Of a DNA stretch of 64,000 nucleotides, positions 26,158 through 36,246 are shown one piece after another. A program made the position numbers and the translations under genes. The notes under the pieces are model-generated. The model saw only the letters and a program-made list of their open reading frames with translations. It ran no database searches and was not told where the DNA came from. Every line of letters starts with the position of its first letter. The first letter of the stretch is position 1. Source of the DNA: Bacteroidaceae bacterium (GTDB lineage: Bacteria > Bacteroidota > Bacteroidia > Bacteroidales > Bacteroidaceae); the NCBI GenBank assembly GCA_017428785.1, contig JAFRQD010000030.1, positions 120,598 to 184,597 of the forward strand, in the 5' to 3' direction.

Positions 26158-28845
26158 ATGAAACACACGCTCTTATCCTTAATGACATTCTTTGTGATGC
26201 TGTATGCCTCGGCAAGCGACAGGCACAACTACATCAGCCTCGACTCCCGTCTTCAGCACGGCGGCAATACGACGTGGTACATGATGCGCGACGGGGAGAC
26301 GAAGGCTACGGGCAGAGAAATCTCTATGCCCGGCTTCAACACAAGAGGCTGGAAGGAAGCCATTGTGCCCGCTACCGTCTTGACAAACCTCGTCGAGCAA
26401 AAGGTCTACCCCGAGCCGTACTACGGGCAAACCAACAAGCTCTCGAACGACCTCATCCCCGACATCGCAAAGGTGGGCCGCGAGTTCTACACCTACTGGT
26501 TCCGCACGGAGTTCGTCGTGCCCATAGAGTACAAGGGCAAACGCATCTGGCTCGAACCGATGGGCATCAACTATCGGGCCGAGATATGGGTGAACGGCTA
26601 CATGATCGGCACGATGGCAGGTATGTTCAACAGCCAGCCGTTCGACATCACCGACCGCGCCGTGCAACCCGGCCAGAAAGCAGCCCTCGCCATCCGCGTC
26701 TTCCCCGTCGACATCCCCGGCACATCAACACCGAAGACTTGGGGAGCGGGCGACGAATGGCACAACGGCGGCGACGGCTGGATCGGACAGAACGTCACAC
26801 ATCTCATGTCGGTGGGATGGGACTTTACCTTCGTGGACGGCGTCCGCGACCGCAACACCGGCATCTGGCGCCCGATACGGCTCTATGCCACAGGCCTCCA
26901 GCAGATGCGCAACCCCTATATCTCGTCGGAGCTCTCTCACCCGAACTACGACGAGGCACGGGAGACAGTGAGCGTAGAGATATGGAACCCGAACATCGGC
27001 AGCGGCGAGTGCTCCGTCAAAGGAGAGATAGACGGGACAGGCATCACCTTCAAGTCGAAGAAGATAAAGCTGCAACGCGGCGAACACACGACCGTTACTT
27101 TCTCGCCCAAGGACTATCCCCAGCTTGTCATGAAGCGCCCCCGTCTCTGGTGGCCGAAGAACAAAGGCGAACAGTTCTTCTACACCTTGCGACTGATGCT
27201 GCTCGACGACAAAGACAATCTCCTGGACACGCTCTCCACACGCTTCGGCATCCGCGAAGTCATCGCTTCCCGCGAAACACCCGACAAGTCGAAGGTCTTC
27301 ATCGTGAACGGCCACAAGGTCTTCGTTCGCGGCAGCAACTGGATACCCGAGGCTATGCTCCGCACCAACAACCAACGCATGGAAACAGAACTCGCCTACA
27401 CTGACCAGTCAGGCATCAACCTGCTTCGCCTTTGGGGAGGCGGCATAGCAGAGAGCGACCGCTTCTACGAGCTGTGCGACGAGTTAGGCATCATGGTCTG
27501 GCAAGAGTTCTGGATGACAGGTGACACGAAGCACCCGATGGACGAAGAACTCTACCTTGCCAATGTGGAGAACACCATGAAGCGCATCCGCAACCATCCA
27601 AGCATCGTCTTCTATGTCTCGAGCAACGAGAGCACTGCTGTATCCGGTGCCGAGGAACTCATCAAGAGCCTGGCGCCAGAGGTGCCTTACCAGATGCAGA
27701 GCGAGTGCGACGGCATACACGACGGCAGCCCTTACAAGCAAGTGAACCCCATGCGCCATTACGAGAACACCGGTTCGGACAGAGGCAGCCGCGTGGACGG
27801 CTTCAACCCTGAGTACGGGGCGCCAACGCTTCCCATCGTCGAGAGCCTCTACGACATGATGCCTCGGGAAGACCTCTGGCCTGTCAACAACCCCACATGG
27901 AACTATATGGAAGGCTCCGGCTTCTACCTCATGACCACCGTCTACAAGGACATGATAAACCAATACGGCGAGTCGCACAACATCGAGGAGTTCGCCCGCA
28001 GGGGGCAGATGGTGGGCGCCATCAACTCGAAGAGCATCTGGGAGGTGTGGAACGAGAACAAGCTGCAGTACGGCGACCGCTGGTGCTCGGGCCTGCTCTT
28101 CTGGTACCACAACAGCCCGAACTGGCAGGTGTGTGCAAGGATGTGGGACTGGTTCTTGGAGCCGACCGCTTCCCTCTACCACACCATGCATGCCCTCGAG
28201 CCTGTCCACATTCAATACGACTATATAAAGGGCACTGTCAGTGTTTACAACGACTTGCTCACAGAGCAGAGAGGACTCAAGGCTAAGGCTGAACTCTATG
28301 ACATGCAGAGCCACAGGATAAATTCTGTGACAGAAAATATCGATGTGCCTGCCGACGGCGTGGCAAACGACATCATCTTCGTTGACATTCCCACTGACAT
28401 ATCTCCGGTTCACTTCATCGCTCTGGAGCTGACCGATTCCCGAGGCAATGTCGTGAGCCGCAACTTCTATTGGCGCTCGACGAGCAGGTACGAAGGCAAG
28501 AACACGTTGACCGGCCCCTGCACCGGCGGCTTCGAACCGCTTGCCTTCCTGCCCGAAGCAAAGCCTGCCGTGACCTCGCGCCGCCTTCCCGACAAGGACG
28601 GGAGCCTCGTGTGGGAGGTGACAATCAAGAACAACAGTCCGCGCATCGCCTTCTTCTGCCAGCTGCTCCTGACGGACATACAAGACAGACCCATACACGG
28701 CACCTTCTACAGCGACAACTTCTTCTCCATGCTGCCAGGCGAGACGCAGGTCATCACCATCCGCACAAGCAACCGCGACAAAGCCGACTTCCGCCTGCGC
28801 TTCAACGAGAACATGGGAGCAAGGCAGAACATCGCACTAAGATAG
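26158..28845 (+). CDS. Secreted GH2 hydrolase, beta-mannosidase/exo-beta-glucosaminidase clade
   Basis: 895 residues with a signal peptide (MKHTLLSLMTFFVMLYASAS). The sugar-binding beta-sandwich (FRTEFVVP...GINYRAEIWVNG) occupies roughly residues 60-240 and an Ig-like domain 250-370. The TIM barrel follows, with GSNWIPE, LLRLWGGGIAE and the acid/base Glu491 in YVSSNES and probable nucleophile Glu552 in FNPEYGAP. This motif set fits the branch with endo-beta-mannosidase and exo-beta-D-glucosaminidase, so a beta-mannoside or glucosaminide substrate is likely; substrate is inferred. Further Ig-like domains follow. It precedes a sugar kinase and nucleotidyltransferase in the same direction. Confidence 0.85.
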   Translation: MKHTLLSLMTFFVMLYASASDRHNYISLDSRLQHGGNTTWYMMRDGETKATGREISMPGFNTRGWKEAIVPATVLTNLVEQKVYPEPYYGQTNKLSNDLIPDIAKVGREFYTYWFRTEFVVPIEYKGKRIWLEPMGINYRAEIWVNGYMIGTMAGMFNSQPFDITDRAVQPGQKAALAIRVFPVDIPGTSTPKTWGAGDEWHNGGDGWIGQNVTHLMSVGWDFTFVDGVRDRNTGIWRPIRLYATGLQQMRNPYISSELSHPNYDEARETVSVEIWNPNIGSGECSVKGEIDGTGITFKSKKIKLQRGEHTTVTFSPKDYPQLVMKRPRLWWPKNKGEQFFYTLRLMLLDDKDNLLDTLSTRFGIREVIASRETPDKSKVFIVNGHKVFVRGSNWIPEAMLRTNNQRMETELAYTDQSGINLLRLWGGGIAESDRFYELCDELGIMVWQEFWMTGDTKHPMDEELYLANVENTMKRIRNHPSIVFYVSSNESTAVSGAEELIKSLAPEVPYQMQSECDGIHDGSPYKQVNPMRHYENTGSDRGSRVDGFNPEYGAPTLPIVESLYDMMPREDLWPVNNPTWNYMEGSGFYLMTTVYKDMINQYGESHNIEEFARRGQMVGAINSKSIWEVWNENKLQYGDRWCSGLLFWYHNSPNWQVCARMWDWFLEPTASLYHTMHALEPVHIQYDYIKGTVSVYNDLLTEQRGLKAKAELYDMQSHRINSVTENIDVPADGVANDIIFVDIPTDISPVHFIALELTDSRGNVVSRNFYWRSTSRYEGKNTLTGPCTGGFEPLAFLPEAKPAVTSRRLPDKDGSLVWEVTIKNNSPRIAFFCQLLLTDIQDRPIHGTFYSDNFFSMLPGETQVITIRTSNRDKADFRLRFNENMGARQNIALR

Positions 28846-28889
28846 ATTTCCCGAACACACAGATTATTCACTTTATACAGACAGAAAAC

Positions 28890-30059
28890 ATGAAATGCCA
28901 AGAAAGATTCCAAGAGATATATAAGCGCGAGCCGGAGGCTCTTGCCTTCTGTCCCTACCGTGTCTGCCCGCTTGGTGCTCACAGCGATGCCAACCTCGGC
29001 AAGATTACCGGCTTCGCCATCGACAAGGGCATCCATATCGCCTACAGTCCGAAGCACAATGGCGTGGTGGAGCTCTGCTCCTTGCAGTTCGACAAGCGTG
29101 CGCAGTTCCATGTCCGCGACGTGCCTCGCCTGAAGTGCGACGACTGGGCCGACTACCTTCGCGGCGCCACCATCAAGCTTGCCGAGCACTATCCTCTGTC
29201 ATGCGGCTTGAGCGGCGTCATCGAGGGGAGCCTTCCCATCGGCGGCCTCTCGTCGTCGGCAGCAGTGGCTCTCGTCTTCCTCAAGGCGCTCTGCAAAGTC
29301 AACGACATCCAGCCGACGCCTTTGGAGCTCATCCTCATCTCGATGGCAGCCGAGAACGAATACGTGGGCGTGAACAGCGGCAAGCTCGACCAGAGCTGCG
29401 AGGTCTATTCCAAGAAGAACCACTTGCTCTACCTCGACACGAAGACCGACGAGTATGAGCTCATCCCGACGCATCCGTCGATGAAGCCGTATCGCATCGC
29501 CGTCTTCTTCAGCGGCATCGAGAGGACGCTGGCCGGCAGCAAGTTCAACATGCGAGTCGATGAAGCCCGCAGTGCCGCCTACGCCCTGATGGCATACGCC
29601 GGCATGGAGTACGGCAAGTTCCCCGAGGCCAACCTGAGGGCCGTGCCTCGCGAGATATACGAGCAGTACAAGGAACGCCTGCCGGAGACTTGGCGGCGCC
29701 GAGCCGAGCACTGGTACACGGAGTTCGACCGCGTGGAGCAAGGCGTAGAGGCCTGGCGCCGAGGGGACCTCGAGACATACGGCCGCCTCAGTTTCGAGAG
29801 CGGACAGAGCAGCATCTCCAACTGGGAGACCGGTTCGCCGGAACTGAAGATGCTCTACGACATCATGCGCCACACCGACGGCATCTACGGCGGACGCTTC
29901 AGCGGCGCAGGCTTCAAAGGCTGCTGCATGGCCCTCATCGACCCGACCTTCGAGGCAAGCATCGCGGAGCACGTCACAAGAGAATACCTCAAGGCCTTCC
30001 CTCACCTCGAGGGCAAATACAGCGTCCACATCTGCGACAGCGCCGACGGACTTTTGTAA
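28890..30059 (+). CDS. GHMP sugar kinase, galacturonokinase/galactokinase family
   Basis: 389 residues, starting at ATG 28890, 44 bases after the GH2 stop; the longer frame from 28470 overlaps that gene and is rejected. The N-terminal signature is PYRVCPLGAHSDANLG, closer to the PLGAH form of plant galacturonokinases than to the GEHTDY form of galactokinases. The ATP motif GLSSSAAV and the C-terminal FSGAGFKGCC are present. It would phosphorylate the anomeric carbon of galacturonate or a related sugar in the cytoplasm. The next gene encodes a sugar-1-phosphate nucleotidyltransferase, consistent with a two-step salvage route to a nucleotide sugar. Sugar identity is inference. Confidence 0.82.
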   Translation: MKCQERFQEIYKREPEALAFCPYRVCPLGAHSDANLGKITGFAIDKGIHIAYSPKHNGVVELCSLQFDKRAQFHVRDVPRLKCDDWADYLRGATIKLAEHYPLSCGLSGVIEGSLPIGGLSSSAAVALVFLKALCKVNDIQPTPLELILISMAAENEYVGVNSGKLDQSCEVYSKKNHLLYLDTKTDEYELIPTHPSMKPYRIAVFFSGIERTLAGSKFNMRVDEARSAAYALMAYAGMEYGKFPEANLRAVPREIYEQYKERLPETWRRRAEHWYTEFDRVEQGVEAWRRGDLETYGRLSFESGQSSISNWETGSPELKMLYDIMRHTDGIYGGRFSGAGFKGCCMALIDPTFEASIAEHVTREYLKAFPHLEGKYSVHICDSADGLL

Positions 30060-30217
30060 AAAGTGAAAAGTGAATAGTGAATAGTGAAAAATAAGAGTTA
30101 CTGACGCTTCAGGGCTCCTTTTGAAGAAGACATTTCTGTTTTTCACTATTCACTTTTCTCTTTTCACTTAAACAGATACTTTTATTTTTCACTTTTCACT
30201 ATTCACTTTTCACTTAA
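30060..30217. repeat. Heptad simple repeats forming an inverted pair
   Basis: AGTGAAAAGTGAATAGTGAA-type steps on the left and their complement (TTCACTATTCACTTTTC) on the right, repeated again just before the next gene. It fills the kinase-nucleotidyltransferase spacer. Confidence 0.7.
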
Positions 30218-30220
30218 ACA

Positions 30221-30958
30221 ATGAAGTGCCTTATCCTTGCGGCGGGCTATGCCACCCGCCTCTATCCCCTCACAGAGAACTTCCCGAAGCCGCTCCTCAA
30301 GGTGGGCGGAAAAGCCATCCTCGACTGGCTCATCGACGACATCGACGGTGCAGGCCTGGTCGACGAGTACATCGTCATCTCCAACCACAAGTTCGCCCAT
30401 CACTTCCTCGACTGGGCCGGGACGAAGACACAGAAGGTGACGGTCGTTGACGACGGCACGGAGAGCAACGAGACGCGCCTCGGAGCCGTCTGCGACATAC
30501 AGTTCGCCATCGACAAGCTTGCCCTGGACGACGACATGCTGGTCATCGCAGGCGACAACCTGCTGGACTTCAGCCTGCAACGCTTCGTCCGCTATGCCCA
30601 CCATAAGCAGACCTCCTGCATCATGCGCTTCTGGGAACAGGACGACAAGAAACTCCTGAAATGCGGCATCGTGACCGTCGATGCCGACGACCGCGTGCTC
30701 CGCATGACGGAGAAGTCGTCCACACCCGAAACGCACTGGGCCTGCCCGCCCTTCTACTACTACACGAAGCAGGACGCGCGCCTCGTCAGCAAAGGCATCG
30801 AGAGCGGCTGCGGCACAGATGCCCCGGGCAGCTACATCGCCTGGCTCTGCACGCAGACCGCCGTCCACGCCATGGAGATGCCCGGCCGCCGCTACGACAT
30901 CGGCAACCTGCAAAGCTACGAACAGGTGCAGCAGGAGTACCGCGGCATCACCGTCTGA
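30221..30958 (+). CDS. Sugar-1-phosphate nucleotidyltransferase
   Basis: 245 residues. It begins MKCLILAAGYATRLYPLTEN, the nucleotidyltransferase signature, followed by FPKPLLKVGGKAILDW; the metal/nucleotide region is VIAGDNLLDFSL and a later PFYYYTKQ segment is typical of the family. It would transfer a nucleotide onto a sugar 1-phosphate. Placement directly after the GHMP kinase suggests it uses that product. The base transferred cannot be read from sequence. A long repeat-filled spacer of 161 bases separates it from the kinase. Confidence 0.85.
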   Translation: MKCLILAAGYATRLYPLTENFPKPLLKVGGKAILDWLIDDIDGAGLVDEYIVISNHKFAHHFLDWAGTKTQKVTVVDDGTESNETRLGAVCDIQFAIDKLALDDDMLVIAGDNLLDFSLQRFVRYAHHKQTSCIMRFWEQDDKKLLKCGIVTVDADDRVLRMTEKSSTPETHWACPPFYYYTKQDARLVSKGIESGCGTDAPGSYIAWLCTQTAVHAMEMPGRRYDIGNLQSYEQVQQEYRGITV

Positions 30959-31014
30959 ACCCCGAAAAACAGGGGGCTCCACAAGGCATTTCCCACCCCC
31001 CTGAAAGGGCCTTG

Positions 31015-31102
31015 AAAACGCCGCGTGCGGCGATGGCAATCCCCGCGTGCGGCGATGACCATTTCCGCGTGCGGCGTTGGCAATTTCCGCACGCGGCGTT
31101 TT
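31015..31102. repeat. Family A element (copy 4, clearest)
   Basis: Three direct 22-bp units with CCGCGTGCGGCG cores at 31018-31083, then a reversed unit CCGCACGCGGCG; ends are AAAACGCCGCGTGCGG and CCGCACGCGGCGTTTT. Confidence 0.9.
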
Positions 31103-31181
31103 TCACCCCCTCACAAGGGGCATGAAAAGGCCGTTCCTGCAAACAAAATTCCCGCCTTTTCGCCATTTTTCTTCCTAATTA

Positions 31182-31214
31182 TTTGCAGGTTTCGCAGAAA
31201 TACCATACCTTTGC
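31182..31214 (+). promoter_or_regulatory. Promoter of the rimP-nusA-infB operon
   Basis: TTTG at 31182-31185, 20-base spacer, TACCTTTGC at 31206-31214: an exact match to the Bacteroidota housekeeping promoter. Transcription should start near 31220. Confidence 0.8.
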
Positions 31215-31223
31215 ACACGAAAA

Positions 31224-31266
31224 GATGAAAGTGAGGGGCTCGAGAGTTCCTCACTTTTCTTTAATA
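31224..31266 (+). promoter_or_regulatory. Leader hairpin followed by U-rich tract before rimP
   Basis: Stem AAAGTGAGG / CCTCACTTT with a 12-base loop (GGCTCGAGAGTT), then TTCTTTAATAA. It lies at the start of the predicted transcript and could act as an attenuator or a stabilising hairpin for this translation/transcription-factor operon. Confidence 0.5.
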
Positions 31267-31288
31267 ACCTAAAAAACACTTAAGACAA

Positions 31289-31756
31289 ATGATCAGCAAA
31301 AGTGCAGTGCAGAAAGCCGTAGAAGAATGGCTTGAAGGCAAAGAGTATTTCCTCGTTGACATCAACATCAGCCCAGATGACCGCATCGTCGTGGAGATAG
31401 ACCATCAGGACGGCGTGTGGATAGAAGACTGTGCCGACCTGAGCCGTCACATCGAGTCGCGCCTGAGCCGTGACGAAGAAGACTACGAGCTCGAGGTGGG
31501 CAGCGCAGGCCTCGGACAACCCTTCCGCGTGCGCCGTCAGTACGAGATACACATCGGACAGGAAGTAGAGACACAACTCCACGACGGCCACAAGTTCCAC
31601 GGCACACTGCTCAGCGTAGGCGACGACGGCTTCCAGCTCGGCATCATGCAAAAGGTCAAGGAAGAAGGCAAGAAACGCCCCGTCACGATGGAGGTCCCCA
31701 CAGACTTCCGCTTCAGCGACGTAGCCTACACGAAATACCTCATCAAGGTGAAATAG
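31289..31756 (+). CDS. rimP: Ribosome maturation factor RimP
   Basis: 155 residues, normal length. It is needed for 30S subunit maturation. The N-terminal alpha/beta domain contains YFLVDINISPDDRIVVEID and CADLSRHIESRL; the central EDYELEVGSAGLGQPFR is the family hallmark, followed by the small C-terminal SH3-like barrel. It is first in the conserved rimP-nusA-infB order, which supports the call. A 9-10 bp repeated CCTAGGAAGA tract (31757-31806) fills the spacer before nusA. Confidence 0.95.
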   Translation: MISKSAVQKAVEEWLEGKEYFLVDINISPDDRIVVEIDHQDGVWIEDCADLSRHIESRLSRDEEDYELEVGSAGLGQPFRVRRQYEIHIGQEVETQLHDGHKFHGTLLSVGDDGFQLGIMQKVKEEGKKRPVTMEVPTDFRFSDVAYTKYLIKVK

Positions 31757-31840
31757 CCTAGAAAAACCTAGGAAGACCTAGGAAAACCCAGGAAGACCTA
31801 GGAAATCCCCCTAAAACAGAAAGAAACAAAACAAATCATA

Positions 31841-33103
31841 ATGGCAAAGACAACTAAATCAAAGGACTCGGTGAACATGATAGAAGTGTTCGCCGACTTC
31901 AAAGAGAAAAACAACATCGACCGCGCCACACTGGTCAGCGTGCTGGAGGAATGCTTCCGCAACGTCATCGCCAAGATGTACGGCTCAGATGAAAACTACG
32001 ACATCATCGTCAATCCCGACAAGGGCGACTTCGAAATCTACCACAACCGCGTCGTCGTGCCGGATGGCGAAGTGAACGACACAAACAAGGAAATCTCGCT
32101 GAGCGATGCACAACAAATCGAGGACGACTACGAGATAGGCGAGGAAGTAAGCCAGCGCGTCGAGATGTCCGAATTCGGGCGCCGCGCCATCCTGCAACTC
32201 CGCCAGACCCTCGCCAGCCGCATCATGGAGCTGGAGTATGACTCGCTCTACAACGAATACAAAGAGCGCGAAGGCGAAGTCATCAGCGCCGAAGTGTATC
32301 AGACCTGGAAGCGCGAGACAATGCTCATGGACGAGGAAGGCAACGAACTGCTCCTCCCCCGCCAGGAAATGATACCGGGCGACTTCTTCCGCAAAGGCGA
32401 AAGCACCCGCGCCGTCATCCTCCGCGTGGAGAACACCGGCGGCAAGCCCCGCATCATCCTGAGCCGCACCGCACCCGAATTCCTGCAACGCATGCTCGAA
32501 GCCGAAGTGCCCGAGATACAGGACGGACTCATCACCATCCACAAGATAGCACGCATCCCGGGCGAACGCGCCAAGATTGCCGTGGAAAGCTACGACGACC
32601 GCATCGACCCCGTAGGAGCCTGCGTCGGCGTGAAAGGCAGCCGACTGCGTGGCATCGTACACGAACTGAGAGGCGAGAACATTGACGTAGTGACATGGAC
32701 CTCCAACACACAGCTCATGATCACCCGCGCCCTCAACCCCGCTCGCGTCAACAGCGTCTCCATCAACGAAGAAGAGCACACGGCAGAAGTCTATCTCGAC
32801 CCCGACCAGGTTTCCCTCGCCATAGGTAAAGGCGGACTCAACGTCAAGCTCGCCAGCATGCTCGTGGGCTACACCATCGACGTCTTCCGCGAACTCGACA
32901 ACGACGAAGACAACGACGACGTCAGCCTCGACGAATTCACCGATGCCATCGAGCCCTGGATCATCGACGAGCTTAAGAAGATCGGCTTCCAGACAGCAAA
33001 AGGCGTGCTGGGCGCACAGCGAGAGATGATCATACAGAACGCCGACCTCGAAGAGGAAACCGTCGACGAAGTGCTGCGCATCTTGCAAGCCGAGTTCGAA
33101 TAA
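31841..33103 (+). CDS. nusA: Transcription termination/antitermination factor NusA
   Basis: 420 residues. The N-terminal RNA-polymerase-binding domain begins MIEVFADFKEKNNIDRATLV. It is followed by an S1 domain (EGEVISAEVYQ) and two KH domains (DPVGACVGVKGSRLRGIV; LAIGKGGLNVKLASMLVGY). It lacks the C-terminal acidic repeats of E. coli NusA, as usual in Bacteroidota. It controls pausing and termination together with RNA polymerase. It is second in the operon. Confidence 0.96.
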   Translation: MAKTTKSKDSVNMIEVFADFKEKNNIDRATLVSVLEECFRNVIAKMYGSDENYDIIVNPDKGDFEIYHNRVVVPDGEVNDTNKEISLSDAQQIEDDYEIGEEVSQRVEMSEFGRRAILQLRQTLASRIMELEYDSLYNEYKEREGEVISAEVYQTWKRETMLMDEEGNELLLPRQEMIPGDFFRKGESTRAVILRVENTGGKPRIILSRTAPEFLQRMLEAEVPEIQDGLITIHKIARIPGERAKIAVESYDDRIDPVGACVGVKGSRLRGIVHELRGENIDVVTWTSNTQLMITRALNPARVNSVSINEEEHTAEVYLDPDQVSLAIGKGGLNVKLASMLVGYTIDVFRELDNDEDNDDVSLDEFTDAIEPWIIDELKKIGFQTAKGVLGAQREMIIQNADLEEETVDEVLRILQAEFE

Positions 33104-33189
33104 CACTCCATAAGACCACCCTTAGCCTATTAAACCCATTAAGCCCATTAGACCCATTTAACCATTCAAGGAAGAAGCCGGAATAATAT

Positions 33190-35946
33190 ATGAGCATCAG
33201 ATTAAACAAAGTAACCAAGGAATTCAACATCGGACTGCAGACGGCCGTTGACTTCCTGCAGAAGAAAGGCTTCAGTGAGGTTGAGGCCAATCCCAACTAC
33301 AAGATTACTGAAGAGCAATACGCCCAGCTGCAAAGCGAATTCAGCTCTGACAAAGGACTGCGCAATGAGGCGACACAGCTCATTCAGCAACACAGCGGCG
33401 GGACCAAGAAGGAGCGCAAGGAAGCACCCAAGCCAAAGCCTGTGGAAGAAGTGCAGATTGAGGCACCCAAGATGGAAGGCCCCAAGATTCTGGGACGCAT
33501 CGACTTGAACAAAGGACGCGCCGAAGCATCGAAATCGGAGAAGGCTCCAGCCGAAAAGCCAAAGGCAAAGCATGCCGAAGAGAAGAAGAAGAAAGCAGAA
33601 GCGCCCAAGCCCGCTCCAAAGGAAACCCCTGCCCAGCCCGTGCAACCAGAGAAGCCTGTTGCTCCGACAGAGGCGCCTGCAGAACCCGCTCCTGTTGAGA
33701 AGAAAGAGGAAGAAATCTTCCGCCTCACACCGGCTGCCAGCGCGGCTCCTTCTTTTACCATCAAAGGCAAGATTGACCTCGACAGCCTGAACCAGACAAC
33801 GCGCCCCAAGAAAAAGACTCACGAGGAACGCCGCCGCGAACGCCTTGAGGCTCAAGGTGGAGACAAGAAGAAGCGCCTCCGTGTAGGCAAGGAGCGTGTC
33901 GATGTCAATGCCGTTGCCAATCAGCCGCAAGCCGGACAGAAGAAGAACAGCAGCAACCAGCAGCAACAACAGAACAGCGGCGGTGGCAAGAAGAAGCAGA
34001 AGAACCAGCCCAAGCAATCTCCCCTGCAGCCTGAGGTAAGCGACGAAGAGGTGGCAAAGCAAGTTCGTGAGACGCTTGCCCGCCTCACAAGCAAGGGCAC
34101 GAAGATGGGCAAGGGCGCCAAGTACCGCCGCGAGAAGCGCGAGGCCATCCGCCAAGGCATGGAGGAAGAGCTGGCCAACGAGGCAGCAGAGAGCAAGGTG
34201 CTCAAGCTGACCGAGTTCGTGACGGCCAACGAGCTTGCCACGATGATGAACGTGCCCGTCACGAAGATCATCGCCACTTGCATGAGCATCGGCATCATGG
34301 TCAGCATCAACCAGAGAATGGATGCCGAGACCATTAACCTTATCGCCGAGGAGTTCGGCTTTACCACAGAATACGTTAGTGCAGAGGTCAGTGCTGCAGT
34401 CAGCGAGGAAGAGGACGACGAGGCAGATCTCGTGCCACGCGCTCCCATCGTTACCGTCATGGGCCATGTCGATCATGGTAAGACGTCCCTGCTCGACTAC
34501 ATCCGGCAGACGAATGTCATTGCGGGTGAGGCAGGCGGCATCACACAGCACATCGGTGCCTACAATGTGACGCTCGACGACGGACGCCACGTCACCTTCC
34601 TCGACACTCCCGGCCACGAGGCTTTTACCGCCATGCGTGCCCGCGGTGCTCAGGTCACCGACATCGCCATCATCATCATTGCTGCCGACGACGACATCAT
34701 GCCGCAGACGAAGGAGGCCATTGCGCATGCCACAGCTGCCAATGTGCCCATCGTCTTCGCCATCAACAAGATAGATAAGCCGGGCGCTAACCCCGACAAG
34801 ATAAAGGAAGGCCTTGCTGCCATGAACTTCCTCGTGGAGGAATGGGGCGGCAAGTACCAGAGCCAGGACATCAGCGCCAAGAAGGGAATCGGCGTAGAAG
34901 ACCTCTTGGAGAAGGTGCTGCTGGAGGCTGAGATGCTCGACCTCAAGGCAAATCCCAACCGCAAGGCAGCGGGCTCCATCATCGAGTCCAGTCTGGACAA
35001 AGGCCGCGGCTATGTGGCTACGGTGCTCGTCAGCAACGGCACATTGCATGTGGGCGACATCATACTGGCCGGCACCAACTACGGTCGCGTGAAGGCTATG
35101 CTCAACGAACGCGGACAGCGCGTTGAGGCTATCGGCCCGTCGCAGGCTGCAACGGTTCTCGGCCTCAACGGTGCTCCGCAGGCTGGCGATGCTTTCCATG
35201 TCATGGACTCCGACCAGGAGGCCCGCGAGATAGCCAGCAAGCGCGAACAGCTGGCTCGCGAACAGGGCCTGCGCACCATGAAGCGTCGCGGCTTGGAAGA
35301 GTTGGCCCACAACATCGCTCTCGGCGGTGTGCAGGAGCTTAACCTCATCGTCAAAGGCGACGTGGACGGCTCCATCGAGGCCCTCAGCGACTCTCTCATC
35401 AAGCTCTCTACGGAGAAGGTGCAGGTCAATGTCATCTACAAGGCAGTGGGCCAGATCAGCGAGAGCGACGTCAATATGGCAGCCGCAGCAGACAACTGCT
35501 TCATCGTAGGCTTCCAGGTGCGTCCCTCTGCCGCTGCACGCAAACTGGCCGAGCAGATGGATGTCGATATCCGCCTCTACAGCGTCATCTACGATGCCAT
35601 CGAGGAGGTGAAGGACGCCATGGAGGGCATGTTGTCGCCCGAAATCAAGGAAGAAGTCACAGCACAGGTCGAGGTCCGACAGGTTTACCACATCACGAAG
35701 GTGGGCACCGTGGCAGGTGCATACGTCGTGGACGGCAAGGTCAGCCGAAGCAACAAGGCACGCGTCATTCGCGACGGCATCGTGGTCTTCACGGGAGCCA
35801 TCAACGCCCTGAAGCGCTTCAAGGACGACGTGAAGGAGGTATCGACGAACTTCGAGTGCGGCATCTCCCTCGTAGGCTACAACGACCTGCGTGAAGGCGA
35901 CATGATTGAGACATTCCAGGAGATCGAGATCAAGGCTACGCTCTGA
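33190..35946 (+). CDS. infB: Translation initiation factor IF-2
   Basis: 918 residues. After a short N-terminal domain ([20 protein letters not shown]) comes a long Lys/Ala/Pro- and Gln-rich linker (about residues 70-290). The IF2 core starts with the switch-like [15 protein letters not shown] and the G domain [15 protein letters not shown] (G1 at residues 425-432), DTPGHEAF and INKIDKPGA. It delivers initiator tRNA to the 30S subunit. The spacer before it (33104-33189) contains a 9-10 bp simple repeat. No problem is seen in the frame. Confidence 0.96.
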   Translation: MSIRLNKVTKEFNIGLQTAVDFLQKKGFSEVEANPNYKITEEQYAQLQSEFSSDKGLRNEATQLIQQHSGGTKKERKEAPKPKPVEEVQIEAPKMEGPKILGRIDLNKGRAEASKSEKAPAEKPKAKHAEEKKKKAEAPKPAPKETPAQPVQPEKPVAPTEAPAEPAPVEKKEEEIFRLTPAASAAPSFTIKGKIDLDSLNQTTRPKKKTHEERRRERLEAQGGDKKKRLRVGKERVDVNAVANQPQAGQKKNSSNQQQQQNSGGGKKKQKNQPKQSPLQPEVSDEEVAKQVRETLARLTSKGTKMGKGAKYRREKREAIRQGMEEELANEAAESKVLKLTEFVTANELATMMNVPVTKIIATCMSIGIMVSINQRMDAETINLIAEEFGFTTEYVSAEVSAAVSEEEDDEADLVPRAPIVTVMGHVDHGKTSLLDYIRQTNVIAGEAGGITQHIGAYNVTLDDGRHVTFLDTPGHEAFTAMRARGAQVTDIAIIIIAADDDIMPQTKEAIAHATAANVPIVFAINKIDKPGANPDKIKEGLAAMNFLVEEWGGKYQSQDISAKKGIGVEDLLEKVLLEAEMLDLKANPNRKAAGSIIESSLDKGRGYVATVLVSNGTLHVGDIILAGTNYGRVKAMLNERGQRVEAIGPSQAATVLGLNGAPQAGDAFHVMDSDQEAREIASKREQLAREQGLRTMKRRGLEELAHNIALGGVQELNLIVKGDVDGSIEALSDSLIKLSTEKVQVNVIYKAVGQISESDVNMAAAADNCFIVGFQVRPSAAARKLAEQMDVDIRLYSVIYDAIEEVKDAMEGMLSPEIKEEVTAQVEVRQVYHITKVGTVAGAYVVDGKVSRSNKARVIRDGIVVFTGAINALKRFKDDVKEVSTNFECGISLVGYNDLREGDMIETFQEIEIKATL

Positions 35947-36246
35947 ACGAGCCTGAAATCTCTGTCCCCCGACGCTTAAATGTCAGGTTCGGCAGCCAGC
36001 ATTCAGTCACCGGACATCCCCGATTCTTCCGACGCAAGCTGCGTACGGAGAGACGGAGGCTGCGAACGGACCGTTGCAGGCTGTGTCTTTAGAGACGCAG
36101 GCTGCGTATGAAGAAACCGGCAAACGAAAAAGAGCATGCCCTCTGCGGCAACGACTCTTTTCCGTGTGCCGCGATAGATGGCGACGGCGGCTGCCTGTCC
36201 CGTCCTGGAGGCAGACTACACATAACTAACAACTGAACAACCATAC
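35947..36246. other. 300-bp spacer between infB and cvpA
   Basis: It contains one family B 21-bp array (36021-36115); the rest shows no gene. No terminator with a T-run is visible, so cvpA could be cotranscribed with infB. Confidence 0.5.
36021..36116. repeat. Family B element (copy 2)
   Basis: Units of 21 bp at 36038-36058, 36059-36079, 36080-36100 and 36101 onward, each beginning GCTGCG or GCTGTG; the lead-in is GATTCTTCCGACG. Confidence 0.85.

Larger units (their letters stand above)
30959..31288. other. 330-bp spacer with a family A repeat and the rimP promoter/leader
   Basis: It contains a CCCCCCTGAAAGGGC palindrome, the family A element, a CACCCCCTCACAAGGGG palindrome, then the promoter and leader hairpin of the rimP operon. 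No gene is supported. Confidence 0.6.

Noticed and set aside
33202-35691. 829-residue ORF on the minus strand
   Set aside because: It lies entirely inside infB, which has clear IF-2 motifs on the plus strand; the antisense frame is a codon-usage shadow.
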